A stretch of DNA of 32,557 nt from Marinilabilia sp. (GTDB lineage Bacteria > Bacteroidota > Bacteroidia > Bacteroidales > Marinilabiliaceae): assembly GCF_016278715.1 (NCBI RefSeq), contig NZ_JADQBH010000082.1, positions 1-32,557 on the forward strand. Reading direction: 5' to 3'. The notes below the pieces were generated by a model. It saw nothing but the letters and a program-made list of their open reading frames with translations. It ran no database searches and was not told the origin of the DNA. This document shows, one piece after another, positions 1-6,642 of the stretch (positions are counted from its first letter, which is position 1; each line of letters begins with the position of its first letter). The translations under genes and the position numbers were made by a program.

Positions 1-125
1 TCCATTTTGAACAGACTGAAATGGTTATTATTTGTTTTTCTCAATGGTAAGAAGAACCTCTTCGAAACATCCAAACCCATCTATGCACGTGTCCCAGCCC
101 CAGCGGGGCGACAGTTTGGTGGCAT
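1..125. repeat. Partial copy of the dispersed palindromic repeat seen twice at 4736-5249
   Basis: The stretch from the window edge to about 125 matches the centre and right inner arm of the two complete units at 4736-5249. It shares the central text around 'caatggtaagaag', the 'cacgtgtcccagccccag' block, and the inner arm GGGGCGACAGTTTGGTGG at 105-122. The left half lies outside the window or is lost. The right outer arm is decayed: only a weak 'ggcccc' trace follows. No gene is visible in 1-253. With the pair downstream, this puts related repeats on both sides of the pruA-to-glycosyltransferase block. Confidence 0.75.
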
Positions 126-207
126 TTAACAATCAAGGCCCCAGGAACCATTGAGGGAGTTTCCAAAAACCCTGACATTTTTCATTCCGATTGTTTTATT
201 CTATGGT

Positions 208-215
208 TAGATTTG
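208..215 (+). promoter_or_regulatory. Candidate Bacteroidota -7 promoter element for pruA
   Basis: TAGATTTG fits the Bacteroidota -7 consensus TAnnTTTG and lies 38 bases before the pruA ATG. No TTG sits at the usual gap of about 19 bases upstream; the nearest, 191-193, is too close. It is therefore a half-match. Confidence 0.35.
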
Positions 216-253
216 TGTAAACATCAATTTGTTACACCTAAAAACCAAGTGCT

Positions 254-1885
254 ATGCCAAAAGGAGTATTTCAGGTTCCCCCTGCTAAGAATGAGCCAAT
301 ACTGAGTTATGCCCCCGGAACACCTGAACGTGCTGAATTGAAAAAACAGCTGGAAGCCTACCGGGCTGTTGAGATGGACATACCCATGATTATTGGGGGA
401 GAAGAAATCAGAACAGGAAAAAAAATATCCATTCATCCACCACATGAACTCAAACACAGCCTGGGCCATTACCACCAGGGAGACGAAGCCCACGTGCATC
501 AGGCTATTGACGCAGCGTTAAAAGCCCGATCCAAATGGGCCGGGTTGAGTTGGGAGCACCGTGCATCCATATTTCTTAAAGCGGCCGACCTCCTGGCGGG
601 GCCGTATCGTCAGAAAATCAATGCGGCCACCATGTTGGGCCAGTCAAAGAGCGCATTTCAGGCTGAAATAGACAGCGCTTGTGAGTTTGCCGACTTTTTG
701 CGTTTCAATGTGCAATACATGACCCAGATTTACCGCGATCAGCCCACCTCCGCAAAAGACATCTGGAACCGGGTAGAATACCGGCCTCTGGAAGGGTTTG
801 TATTTGCCCTCACTCCGTTCAACTTCACCTCCATAGCAGGAAATCTGCCTTCGGCCCCGGCCATGATGGGCAACGTAGTCGTTTGGAAACCCTCCAAGAC
901 AGCCATCTATTCAGCCCACATCATCATGGAAATATTCCAGGAAGCCGGCTTGCCAGACGGAGTCATAAACCTGATTTTTGCCAGCGGTCCGGTGGTGGCG
1001 CGTGAGGTTTTTGACCATCCCGATTTTGCAGGGTTCCACTTTACCGGTTCCACTGAAGTATTTCAATCGATCTGGAAAACCATCGGAGAAAACATTCATC
1101 GCTACAGAACCTATCCCCGTATCGTAGGGGAAACAGGCGGAAAAGACTTTATTATAGCCCATAAATCATGCAATGCCCGGGAAGTAGCCACTGCCATCGT
1201 GCGTGGCGCATTCGAATATCAGGGACAAAAATGTTCTGCTGCATCACGGGCCTACATGCCTGCAAGTCGCTGGGAAGAAATCAATAAAGAAGTCCAGAAG
1301 CAGTTGTCAGAACTTAAAATGGGCCCTCCCGAGGACTTCAGTAACTTCATGAATGCGGTGATTGATGAAGCATCTTTTGACAAACTGGAATCCGTCATCA
1401 AGGAAGCAGAACAACATCCTGAAGCAAAAATCATAGCCGGTGGCGGATGTGACAAATCAGTGGGTTATTATATTGAGCCTACTATTATTCAAACTACAAA
1501 TCCGCATTACCGAACCATGCAGGAAGAGTTGTTTGGCCCAATTCTCACCATCTATGTTTATGATGATTTGAAATACGACGAGACACTCGACATACTGGAT
1601 AAGACCTCCATTTACGCGCTGACCGGTGCTGTTTTTGCAAAAGACAGATACATCATCGAAAAAACGGCTAAACGCCTGACCAATGCAGCAGGGAATTTCT
1701 ACATAAATGATAAACCCACCGGAGCAGTGGTAGGTCAGCAGCCATTTGGAGGTGCCCGGGGATCCGGAACCAACGACAAAGCAGGATCATTAATCAATAT
1801 GATGCGATGGGTTTCCCCCCGAACCATCAAAGAAAATTTCGTTCCGCCCAGGGATTTTAAATATCCCTATATGACCGAAGATTAA
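254..1885 (+). CDS. pruA: L-glutamate gamma-semialdehyde (delta-1-pyrroline-5-carboxylate) dehydrogenase
   Basis: This 543-residue protein is an aldehyde dehydrogenase of the P5C dehydrogenase type. It would oxidise glutamate semialdehyde to glutamate with NAD+, the second step of proline catabolism, in the cytoplasm. Visible family motifs are TPFNF, VVWKPSK, the cofactor-side FTGST, the general-base glutamate in GETGGKD (Glu293), the catalytic cysteine in GQKCSA (Cys327, the usual 34 residues after the glutamate), EELFGP, and the C-terminal PFGGARGSGTN substrate loop. Length and the N-terminal extension (about 45 residues before the core) suit the stand-alone P5CDH family of about 540 residues, not the bifunctional PutA. 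The ATG at 254 opens directly into the conserved extension. A strong terminator follows at 1921, so it is probably transcribed alone. No proline dehydrogenase gene is visible. Confidence 0.95.
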   Translation: MPKGVFQVPPAKNEPILSYAPGTPERAELKKQLEAYRAVEMDIPMIIGGEEIRTGKKISIHPPHELKHSLGHYHQGDEAHVHQAIDAALKARSKWAGLSWEHRASIFLKAADLLAGPYRQKINAATMLGQSKSAFQAEIDSACEFADFLRFNVQYMTQIYRDQPTSAKDIWNRVEYRPLEGFVFALTPFNFTSIAGNLPSAPAMMGNVVVWKPSKTAIYSAHIIMEIFQEAGLPDGVINLIFASGPVVAREVFDHPDFAGFHFTGSTEVFQSIWKTIGENIHRYRTYPRIVGETGGKDFIIAHKSCNAREVATAIVRGAFEYQGQKCSAASRAYMPASRWEEINKEVQKQLSELKMGPPEDFSNFMNAVIDEASFDKLESVIKEAEQHPEAKIIAGGGCDKSVGYYIEPTIIQTTNPHYRTMQEELFGPILTIYVYDDLKYDETLDILDKTSIYALTGAVFAKDRYIIEKTAKRLTNAAGNFYINDKPTGAVVGQQPFGGARGSGTNDKAGSLINMMRWVSPRTIKENFVPPRDFKYPYMTED

Positions 1886-1920
1886 TCAGCAAACAGGAAA
1901 ATATCATCTTCCATGCATAC

Positions 1921-1955
1921 GCGGGGCTGTTCAGTTTAAGAACAGTCCCGCTTTT
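1921..1955 (+). terminator. Rho-independent terminator after pruA
   Basis: GCGGGGCTGTTC at 1921-1932 pairs with GAACAGTCCCGC at 1940-1951. This gives a 12-bp stem with one G-T wobble and a 7-base loop, followed directly by TTTT. It lies 35 bases after the pruA stop codon and separates pruA from the ftsB unit. Confidence 0.9.
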
Positions 1956-1977
1956 GTAAACCTGAATCGTAAGAACA

Positions 1978-2007
1978 TTGGAAAATCATTCGAAATACTT
2001 ACATTTG
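1978..2007 (+). promoter_or_regulatory. Bacteroidota-type promoter for ftsB
   Basis: TTG at 1978-1980 and TACATTTG at 2000-2007 are separated by exactly 19 bases, matching the Bacteroidota -33/-7 architecture (TTG ... TAnnTTTG). It ends 24 bases before the ftsB start codon and follows the pruA terminator, so it fits both positionally and in sequence. Confidence 0.8.
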
Positions 2008-2031
2008 TATTGAACCAATAAGGTCAGGAAA

Positions 2032-2337
2032 ATGGGTCTCAAAGACATTTTTAGGCTGAGCATTCCCTTATTACGTAATCGCTACGTAATTACGTTTCTG
2101 GCATTTATAATCTGGGTCGGTTTTTTTGACCAGAACAATTTGGTGGAACGCCATGAACTCTCAAGGCGAATCGAAGAACTGGAAAAACAAAAAATTCACT
2201 ATCAGAATGAAATTGTGAATAACACCCGGAGAATAGAGGAGTTACAGAGCAACCCGGATAATCTGGAGAAATTTGCCCGCGAACAATACCTCATGAAGAA
2301 ACCGGATGAGGATATTTTTGTGGTCATTGAAAAGTAG
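2032..2337 (+). CDS. ftsB: FtsB/DivIC-family septum formation initiator
   Basis: This is a 101-residue single-pass membrane protein of the septum formation initiator family. Family members form part of the FtsQ/DivIB-FtsL-FtsB divisome subcomplex at the division site. Visible features are a short cytoplasmic N-terminus, one transmembrane segment at about residues 18-34 (VITFLAFIIWVGFF), a coiled coil at about 40-75 rich in E, K and L, and the family tail around NLEKFAREQYLMKKPDED, close to that of other Bacteroidota homologues. The ATG lies 24 bases after a near-consensus promoter. The next gene starts 6 bases after its stop, so the two are probably co-transcribed. DivIC would be an equally valid name. 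Confidence 0.88.
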   Translation: MGLKDIFRLSIPLLRNRYVITFLAFIIWVGFFDQNNLVERHELSRRIEELEKQKIHYQNEIVNNTRRIEELQSNPDNLEKFAREQYLMKKPDEDIFVVIEK

Positions 2338-2343
2338 TAAACT

Positions 2344-2664
2344 ATGGGATTTTACCGTTTGTTGAGCGGATTGTATTATGCCGGCATGGTGCTTATTCTC
2401 GCCGGCATTGTGATGAATATTACCGAAATGCCATCTGCTGTATGGGTATTTGCCGTCGGGTTGATTCCAGTTCTGGGAGTAAGAATTTTTAATTATGTAA
2501 TTGCTCCTGCCCATCGAAAAAGAATCAACGGCATCTTAATGCTAAGCGCTGTATTTCTGACAATTGCCATTGCCTTTATCTTTTACAAAAAGGATTACTG
2601 GATTCTTTTTATTGCCATTTCGGCTGTTCTGGATGGGTATGTCAGCTTCAGGAAAATTGTCTGA
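2344..2664 (+). CDS. Small multi-pass membrane protein of unknown function
   Basis: I do not recognise this 106-residue protein beyond its membrane character. It shows four hydrophobic segments, at about residues 8-25, 32-50, 62-79 and 84-99, separated by short polar loops. The most basic loop (AHRKRIN, near residue 57) lies between the second and third segments and is therefore probably cytoplasmic. It starts 6 bases after the ftsB stop codon and shares its transcription unit, so a role in the envelope or division is possible, but nothing in the sequence shows it. The intact reading frame, tight spacing and clear membrane topology make it a real gene. Confidence 0.75.
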   Translation: MGFYRLLSGLYYAGMVLILAGIVMNITEMPSAVWVFAVGLIPVLGVRIFNYVIAPAHRKRINGILMLSAVFLTIAIAFIFYKKDYWILFIAISAVLDGYVSFRKIV

Positions 2665-2730
2665 TAATCATTTCCACGACTTTTACCCCCAAAATAAACA
2701 CATAACTTTTTTATATTTTAACAATACAGT

Positions 2731-2738
2731 TATATTTG
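2731..2738 (+). promoter_or_regulatory. Candidate -7 element for the ompH-glycosyltransferase unit
   Basis: TATATTTG matches TAnnTTTG and lies 39 bases before the ompH ATG in an AT-rich leader. The -33 position holds a T-run, not a clear TTG, so this is a moderate match. It suggests a transcription start separate from ftsB. Confidence 0.5.
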
Positions 2739-2777
2739 TCCTCATCAATAAAAAATTAAACATTCATTTTCTGAGAT

Positions 2778-3389
2778 ATGAAAAATCTATCACTCATTAT
2801 TAATGCAGTTCTGCTTGTTGCCGTAGTTGCATTGTTTATTATTGTTTTCTCCAATGGGTCAGAAGAAAAGGAATCAGCTGACCAAAAAGCTCAAAAAGAA
2901 GACGTTCAGGACTATCCAATAGCCTATATCAATACTGATTCTTTGCTAATAAACTACGAATACGCACGTTCCCTGAACGAAGAACTGTTGACAGAAGAGG
3001 AATCTTCAAGAGCCGATTTCAATGAGAGATTAAGAGTGTTTCAGGACGACATGAGGTCTTTCCAGAGGAAAGTTCAGAACAACGGTTTCCTAAGTCTGGA
3101 AAGGGCCCAAAACGAAGAAAGAAGACTCCGTCAGAAGGAACAGGAACTTCAGGAATTGAACAGCCAAATGTCCAACGACCTGATGCGTCAACAAAACAGC
3201 ATGAACAGAGAACTGAGGGATACCATTACAGGATTTCTGGAAGATTTTACCACAAGACATCCTTACAAATTGGTTTTGAGCAATACCATGGGCGACAACA
3301 TTCTTTTTGCCAATGATGCTCTGAACATAACTAACGAAGTTGTTGAAGAACTTAACAATCGTTATCAAAATTCCAAAAAAGAAAAATAA
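2778..3389 (+). CDS. ompH: OmpH/Skp-family periplasmic chaperone-like protein
   Basis: This 203-residue protein has an N-terminal hydrophobic segment (residues 5-25), a short charged linker, the family opening IAYINTDSLL at about 48-57, then a long helical region (about 60-150) rich in E, Q and R, and a C-terminal strand-like part around YKLVLSN. This is the Skp/OmpH layout, in which a small beta body carries coiled-coil arms that hold unfolded outer-membrane proteins in the periplasm. No clean signal-peptidase site follows the hydrophobic segment, so it may stay anchored in the inner membrane. The glycosyltransferase gene begins 19 bases after its stop. The chaperone role is by family; many Bacteroidota carry several paralogues of uncertain specificity. 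Confidence 0.82.
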   Translation: MKNLSLIINAVLLVAVVALFIIVFSNGSEEKESADQKAQKEDVQDYPIAYINTDSLLINYEYARSLNEELLTEEESSRADFNERLRVFQDDMRSFQRKVQNNGFLSLERAQNEERRLRQKEQELQELNSQMSNDLMRQQNSMNRELRDTITGFLEDFTTRHPYKLVLSNTMGDNILFANDALNITNEVVEELNNRYQNSKKEK

Positions 3390-3407
3390 AACAGGTCAAT
3401 AATTGAT

Positions 3408-4706
3408 ATGACCAGGAAGAAAGATCCGGCACTTCTTTTAAAGAAGTATCTGGAAAAACATAATCCTCCTTACCGCATTAACAAACCCGTTAATGAAAAA
3501 ATCGGACTAATTACAGTGGTTCCGGCCTACCGTGAGGATGAACTTATTTTTACCACATTAAAATCATTGTTTTCATGTGAACCTCCATCCTTTCGGGTGG
3601 AGGTTATTGTTGTTTTAAACACCGCCGAAGACGAATTGCCGGAAATCATCAGGGAGCAAAAAGTATGCGCCTCAAAGATCCGGAGTTTAGCAGAATCGTC
3701 AAAATGTCCGCAGTGGCTTTCCATTTTCACCCTGGAAGCTTACGACCTGAAAAAGAAACATTTCGGAGCCGGACTGGCCCGAAAGACCGGACTGGATGAA
3801 GCCATTCGCCGCTTTGCAGCAATCAATTCACCTGAAAAAATCCTTACATGCCTCGACGCCGACAGTCCGGTAGCCACCAATTACTTTACAGCCATTGAGA
3901 AATGGTTCAGTAAACCAGAAAACAGTGGAGCCTCTGTCTATTTTGAACACCCCCTTGAAGGTGATACTTTCCCCCCGGAGGTATTTGAAGCCATCACCCT
4001 TTATGAGCTACACCTGAGATACTATCTGCTGGCTCTCAAACAAACCGGCTTCCCCTATGCATTTCACACGGTCGGCTCCTGCATGGCATTCAGAGCCATC
4101 AATTATGCACGCGTTGGGGGAATGCCTAAAAAACAGGCAGGTGAGGATTTCTATTTTCTACAGAAACTCATTCCTTTGGGAGGATTTGGGGAAATCAATA
4201 CCACCACCGTTTATCCCTCTCCCCGCCCCTCAGGAAGGGTAATTTTTGGCACTGGAGCAAGTGTAAAGAATCATCTGGATGGAACCCAGAAACAGGGAAC
4301 AACCTATAACCCACAAGCATTCAGCGACCTCAAAGAATTCTTTTCGCTGGCCCGTGAACTATTCTCCCTGCCCATTGAACAATTTGAAGAGTGGACTTAC
4401 AAACTAACCGGTCCTTTACGTAGTTTTTTGCTGAATACAGGCTTCGAAAAGGAGCTACTGACCATCCAACAAAACAGCAACAGTGAAAAATCGTTTTTAA
4501 CCCGCTTTTTTAGCGTTTTTAATGCATTTAAGATTATCAGATACCTCAATTATGCCCACGAGCATTTTTACGCCCGTTCTGCCCTTTTTGAGGCCGCCTT
4601 TACCACCCTTGAAGCAACGGGATTTGATCTGTCGGAAATCATCGATGAAAAGGAGCTGTTGCTGGCATTCCGCAGAATTGAAAGGTCGGCTATCATAACA
4701 CCATGA
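3408..4706 (+). CDS. Family 2 glycosyltransferase-like protein
   Basis: This 432-residue protein has a GT-A type N-terminal domain: TVVPAYREDE at about residues 37-46, VEVIVVLNTAED at about 64-75, a metal/nucleotide-sugar DXD motif in LDADS (Asp150 and Asp152), and a candidate catalytic acidic pair in GEDFYFLQK (Glu246-Asp247), followed by VYPSPR and FGTGA. These suit an inverting GT2 enzyme that transfers a sugar from a nucleotide donor. No membrane segment is evident, so it is probably cytosolic or peripheral. The C-terminal 150 residues are mostly helical and not recognised. It lies 19 bases after ompH, probably in the same transcript. Acceptor and pathway cannot be read from the sequence. 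Only a weak 5-bp hairpin (4710-4728) follows it. Confidence 0.75.
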   Translation: MTRKKDPALLLKKYLEKHNPPYRINKPVNEKIGLITVVPAYREDELIFTTLKSLFSCEPPSFRVEVIVVLNTAEDELPEIIREQKVCASKIRSLAESSKCPQWLSIFTLEAYDLKKKHFGAGLARKTGLDEAIRRFAAINSPEKILTCLDADSPVATNYFTAIEKWFSKPENSGASVYFEHPLEGDTFPPEVFEAITLYELHLRYYLLALKQTGFPYAFHTVGSCMAFRAINYARVGGMPKKQAGEDFYFLQKLIPLGGFGEINTTTVYPSPRPSGRVIFGTGASVKNHLDGTQKQGTTYNPQAFSDLKEFFSLARELFSLPIEQFEEWTYKLTGPLRSFLLNTGFEKELLTIQQNSNSEKSFLTRFFSVFNAFKIIRYLNYAHEHFYARSALFEAAFTTLEATGFDLSEIIDEKELLLAFRRIERSAIITP

Positions 4707-4735
4707 CAATTCCTCATTAAAAAAGGAAATAAAGG

Positions 4736-4985
4736 TGTCACCCCTCCGGGGCTTTGGTCGCGTTTTACCCGAATAACCCTTCTACCCTACCAAACTGTCG
4801 CCCCATCCGGGGCTCTTCCATTTTAAAAAGAAAGAAATTGATATGATTTGTTTTTCACAATGGTAAGAAGATCCTCTTTGGATATCCAAACCCATCTATG
4901 CACGTGTCCCAGCCCCAGCGGGGCGACAGTATGGTAGAAAAAGGAATGTAACAATTTTAAAAGATGAGCCCCGTTAGGGGTGACA
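4736..4985. repeat. MITE-like palindromic repeat, unit 1 of 2
   Basis: A 250-bp unit bounded by TGTCACCCCT at the left and AGGGGTGACA at the right. Inside are inner arms CTACCAAACTGTCGCCCC (4787-4804) and GGGGCGACAGTATGGTAG (4920-4937), complementary at 17 of 18 positions. Each arm also contains a small GCCCC...GGGGC hairpin. The unit has no credible reading frame. It could be a non-autonomous transposable element or a REP/BIME-like structure; no transposase is in the window. Confidence 0.85.
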
Positions 4986-5005
4986 GAATACGTGTTAATT
5001 GAATG

Positions 5006-5249
5006 TGTCACCCCTGACGGGGCTTGGTTTCCTTTGACCTGAATAACCTTTCTACCAAACTGCCGCCCCATACGGGGCTCTTCCAATTTGAACAGAAAGA
5101 AATTGATATGATTTGTTTATCTCCCATCGCAAGGAAAGCCCTTCGGAATATCTGAACCCATCAATGCACGTGTTCCAGCCCCAGCGGGGCGGCAGTTTGG
5201 TAGCAAAGGAATGTAATAATATAAAAGAAGAGCCCCGGCAGGGGTGACA
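5006..5249. repeat. MITE-like palindromic repeat, unit 2 of 2
   Basis: A second copy in the same orientation, 244 bp, begins 20 bases after unit 1 and also runs from TGTCACCCCT to GGGGTGACA. Its inner arms, CTACCAAACTGCCGCCCC (5052-5069) and GGGGCGGCAGTTTGGTAG (5186-5203), are perfectly complementary. Relative to unit 1, both arms have changed at the paired position (T-A to C-G). The central 110 bases are recognisably similar but diverged, so the copies are not recent duplicates. Confidence 0.85.
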
Positions 5250-5295
5250 GATAATCACGCTACAACTTACTCATCCAACCACATCATGAGATTAG

Positions 5296-5363
5296 CACCC
5301 GGGTTTACCCGGGTGTTTCAATAAAACCGCAGAAAAGAATGAAAGCCGGCTTCAAGCCGGCTT
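5296..5363. repeat. Cluster of short perfect palindromes after the PorP-family gene
   Basis: CACCCGGGT-TT-ACCCGGGTG (5296-5315) is a perfect 9-bp inverted repeat with a 2-base loop. AAGCCGGCTT occurs twice (5343-5352 and 5354-5363) with one base between, so each copy is a palindrome and the pair can also fold together. An imperfect CCCGC/GCAGGG pair follows at 5392-5406. On the minus strand the second palindrome is followed by a T-rich stretch and could end the adhesin/PorP transcript, about 165 bases after its last stop. The rest of 5250-5527 shows no gene. Confidence 0.7.
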
Positions 5364-5527
5364 AAACAACACCTAACAATCCAATAATCATCCCGCTAAA
5401 GCAGGGTGCTATTATTCTCATACCACAAATATTTTGAAAAATCATTTGCCGAAAATCTTGGGTTGCGGGTCTCAAATTCAAGATTCCCATTCCATTGAAC
5501 CCTGCACAAATAGAACCCACTGTGAAC

Positions 5528-6592
5528 CTAAAAGATGGACCTTCTGCCTCTTCGGGTGTTTGATTTATTCCGCATCCAGTCATTTCCGGGTTCGGTACAA
5601 GGAATGGCACCCCGTGGCGATTCATTAAATCCGGAGGTAGAAAAACGCCAGATAAGTGAAAACTCATTAGCTCCCCCACTGTGCCCGGCAAGGTTTGAAA
5701 GAGTCATATCGTAGCTGTAAGCAATTCTTACCTGTCCGATATTGAAACCAAGAATAAAAATCAACGCATCATTATTTGTCAGTCCTTCACTTTCCATTAC
5801 CGGAATACCCCGGTACCAAAGCCCCAGTTCAAAAGGGTTAACGTACCAATACGTTCCGAGGTCCAGTTGCTGAAAATCCTGCTGCGCCCGGTACATAAAA
5901 GCAAGTGTGCCGGCTACTTCATCCTGATTACGGGTTCTGGGCCTGAAACGATATTTTCCCCCGCCATATACGGTGGTACGCATGGGCATGGACGATTCCA
6001 CATCGGTAAAACCAATATCACTCTTCACCAGGTGATCCACCACGGTTCCCACCCAGAAATCATCACTGTAAATCATTGCAGAAGCCGAAGCATCAATTTT
6101 GCGGTAGCTTTCGGCCTCAAAATCGCCAAGAGCACTGGCAAGAATATCCCCTTCGGGACCAATTTGGTCGCCCCAAAGCAACGAAGACGGGTCAATCTTC
6201 CGTTCAAAATACTTAAAGTTCAGTCCGGGACGGGCGTAAATATTACGGGTAATGGGAAACTCATAAGCATAAACCAGACCAATATTTTGGGTCACCAACT
6301 GACCACTTCCCTGATCGTCACGAACAAAAACAAGTCCCAGGCCACTGTTGTAATCCTCGAAAAAATGATCGGCAGCAAACGACACGGTCTGGTAAGTATT
6401 CGGGATACCTGGCCATTGATCTCTGTAGGCTAATGCCACCCGACTACCGCTGGTAAGTCCGGTGAAAGAAGGACTCAGATACACCGGATTGGCATAAACC
6501 TGTGAGAACGTTGGATCCTGGGCTTTCGTTTTCACGCTAATGACCAGCAGAAACCAACACAACAGAACAATATATTTTAATCCTCTATTCAT
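5528..6592 (-). CDS. PorP/SprF-family type IX secretion outer-membrane protein
   Basis: This 354-residue protein has a signal peptide with likely cleavage at A24/Q25 (KTKA-QDPTF), then the family opening QDPTFSQVYANPVYLSPSF and YRDQWPG, many amphipathic beta strands, and a late FSLIWRFS strand before a basic tail containing IPC. These identify the PorP/SprF family of outer-membrane beta-barrel proteins that partner type IX secretion. SprF-type members are needed to deliver a neighbouring SprB-type adhesin with a type-B sorting domain. The gene lies 48 bases downstream of just such an adhesin on the same strand, so the pair is probably one transcript and functionally linked. I call the family firmly. 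A specific symbol such as sprF or porP needs phylogeny, because Bacteroidota genomes usually hold many paralogues. Confidence 0.92.
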   Translation of the reverse strand: MNRGLKYIVLLCWFLLVISVKTKAQDPTFSQVYANPVYLSPSFTGLTSGSRVALAYRDQWPGIPNTYQTVSFAADHFFEDYNSGLGLVFVRDDQGSGQLVTQNIGLVYAYEFPITRNIYARPGLNFKYFERKIDPSSLLWGDQIGPEGDILASALGDFEAESYRKIDASASAMIYSDDFWVGTVVDHLVKSDIGFTDVESSMPMRTTVYGGGKYRFRPRTRNQDEVAGTLAFMYRAQQDFQQLDLGTYWYVNPFELGLWYRGIPVMESEGLTNNDALIFILGFNIGQVRIAYSYDMTLSNLAGHSGGANEFSLIWRFSTSGFNESPRGAIPCTEPGNDWMRNKSNTRRGRRSIF

Positions 6593-6593
6593 T

Positions 6594-6642
6594 CAACTAT
6601 CAATTACCAATGATCAATTAGCAATAATCAATTACCAATTTT
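6594..6642. repeat. Heptameric CAANNNN tract in the adhesin-PorP junction
   Basis: CAA recurs exactly every 7 bases at 6594, 6601, 6608, 6615, 6622, 6629 and 6636. In the last six units it is CAAT, for example CAATTAC, CAATGAT, CAATTAG and CAATAAT. The tract fills the spacer between the adhesin stop codon (6641-6643) and the PorP-family start and touches the stop codon. Confidence 0.8.

Noticed and set aside
4823-5258. Two overlapping minus-strand open frames, about 87 and 68 codons, with similar products
   Set aside because: Their likeness comes from the two tandem palindromic repeat units they read through; no protein signature.
5362-5691. Minus-strand open frame of 109 codons overlapping the end of the PorP-family gene
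   Set aside because: It is in another frame, overlaps the true C-terminus and runs through the palindrome cluster; no family features.
5867-6433. 188-codon plus-strand open frame opposite the PorP-family gene
   Set aside because: It lies wholly antisense to a gene with a signal peptide and clear family motifs; its own product is low in recognisable features.
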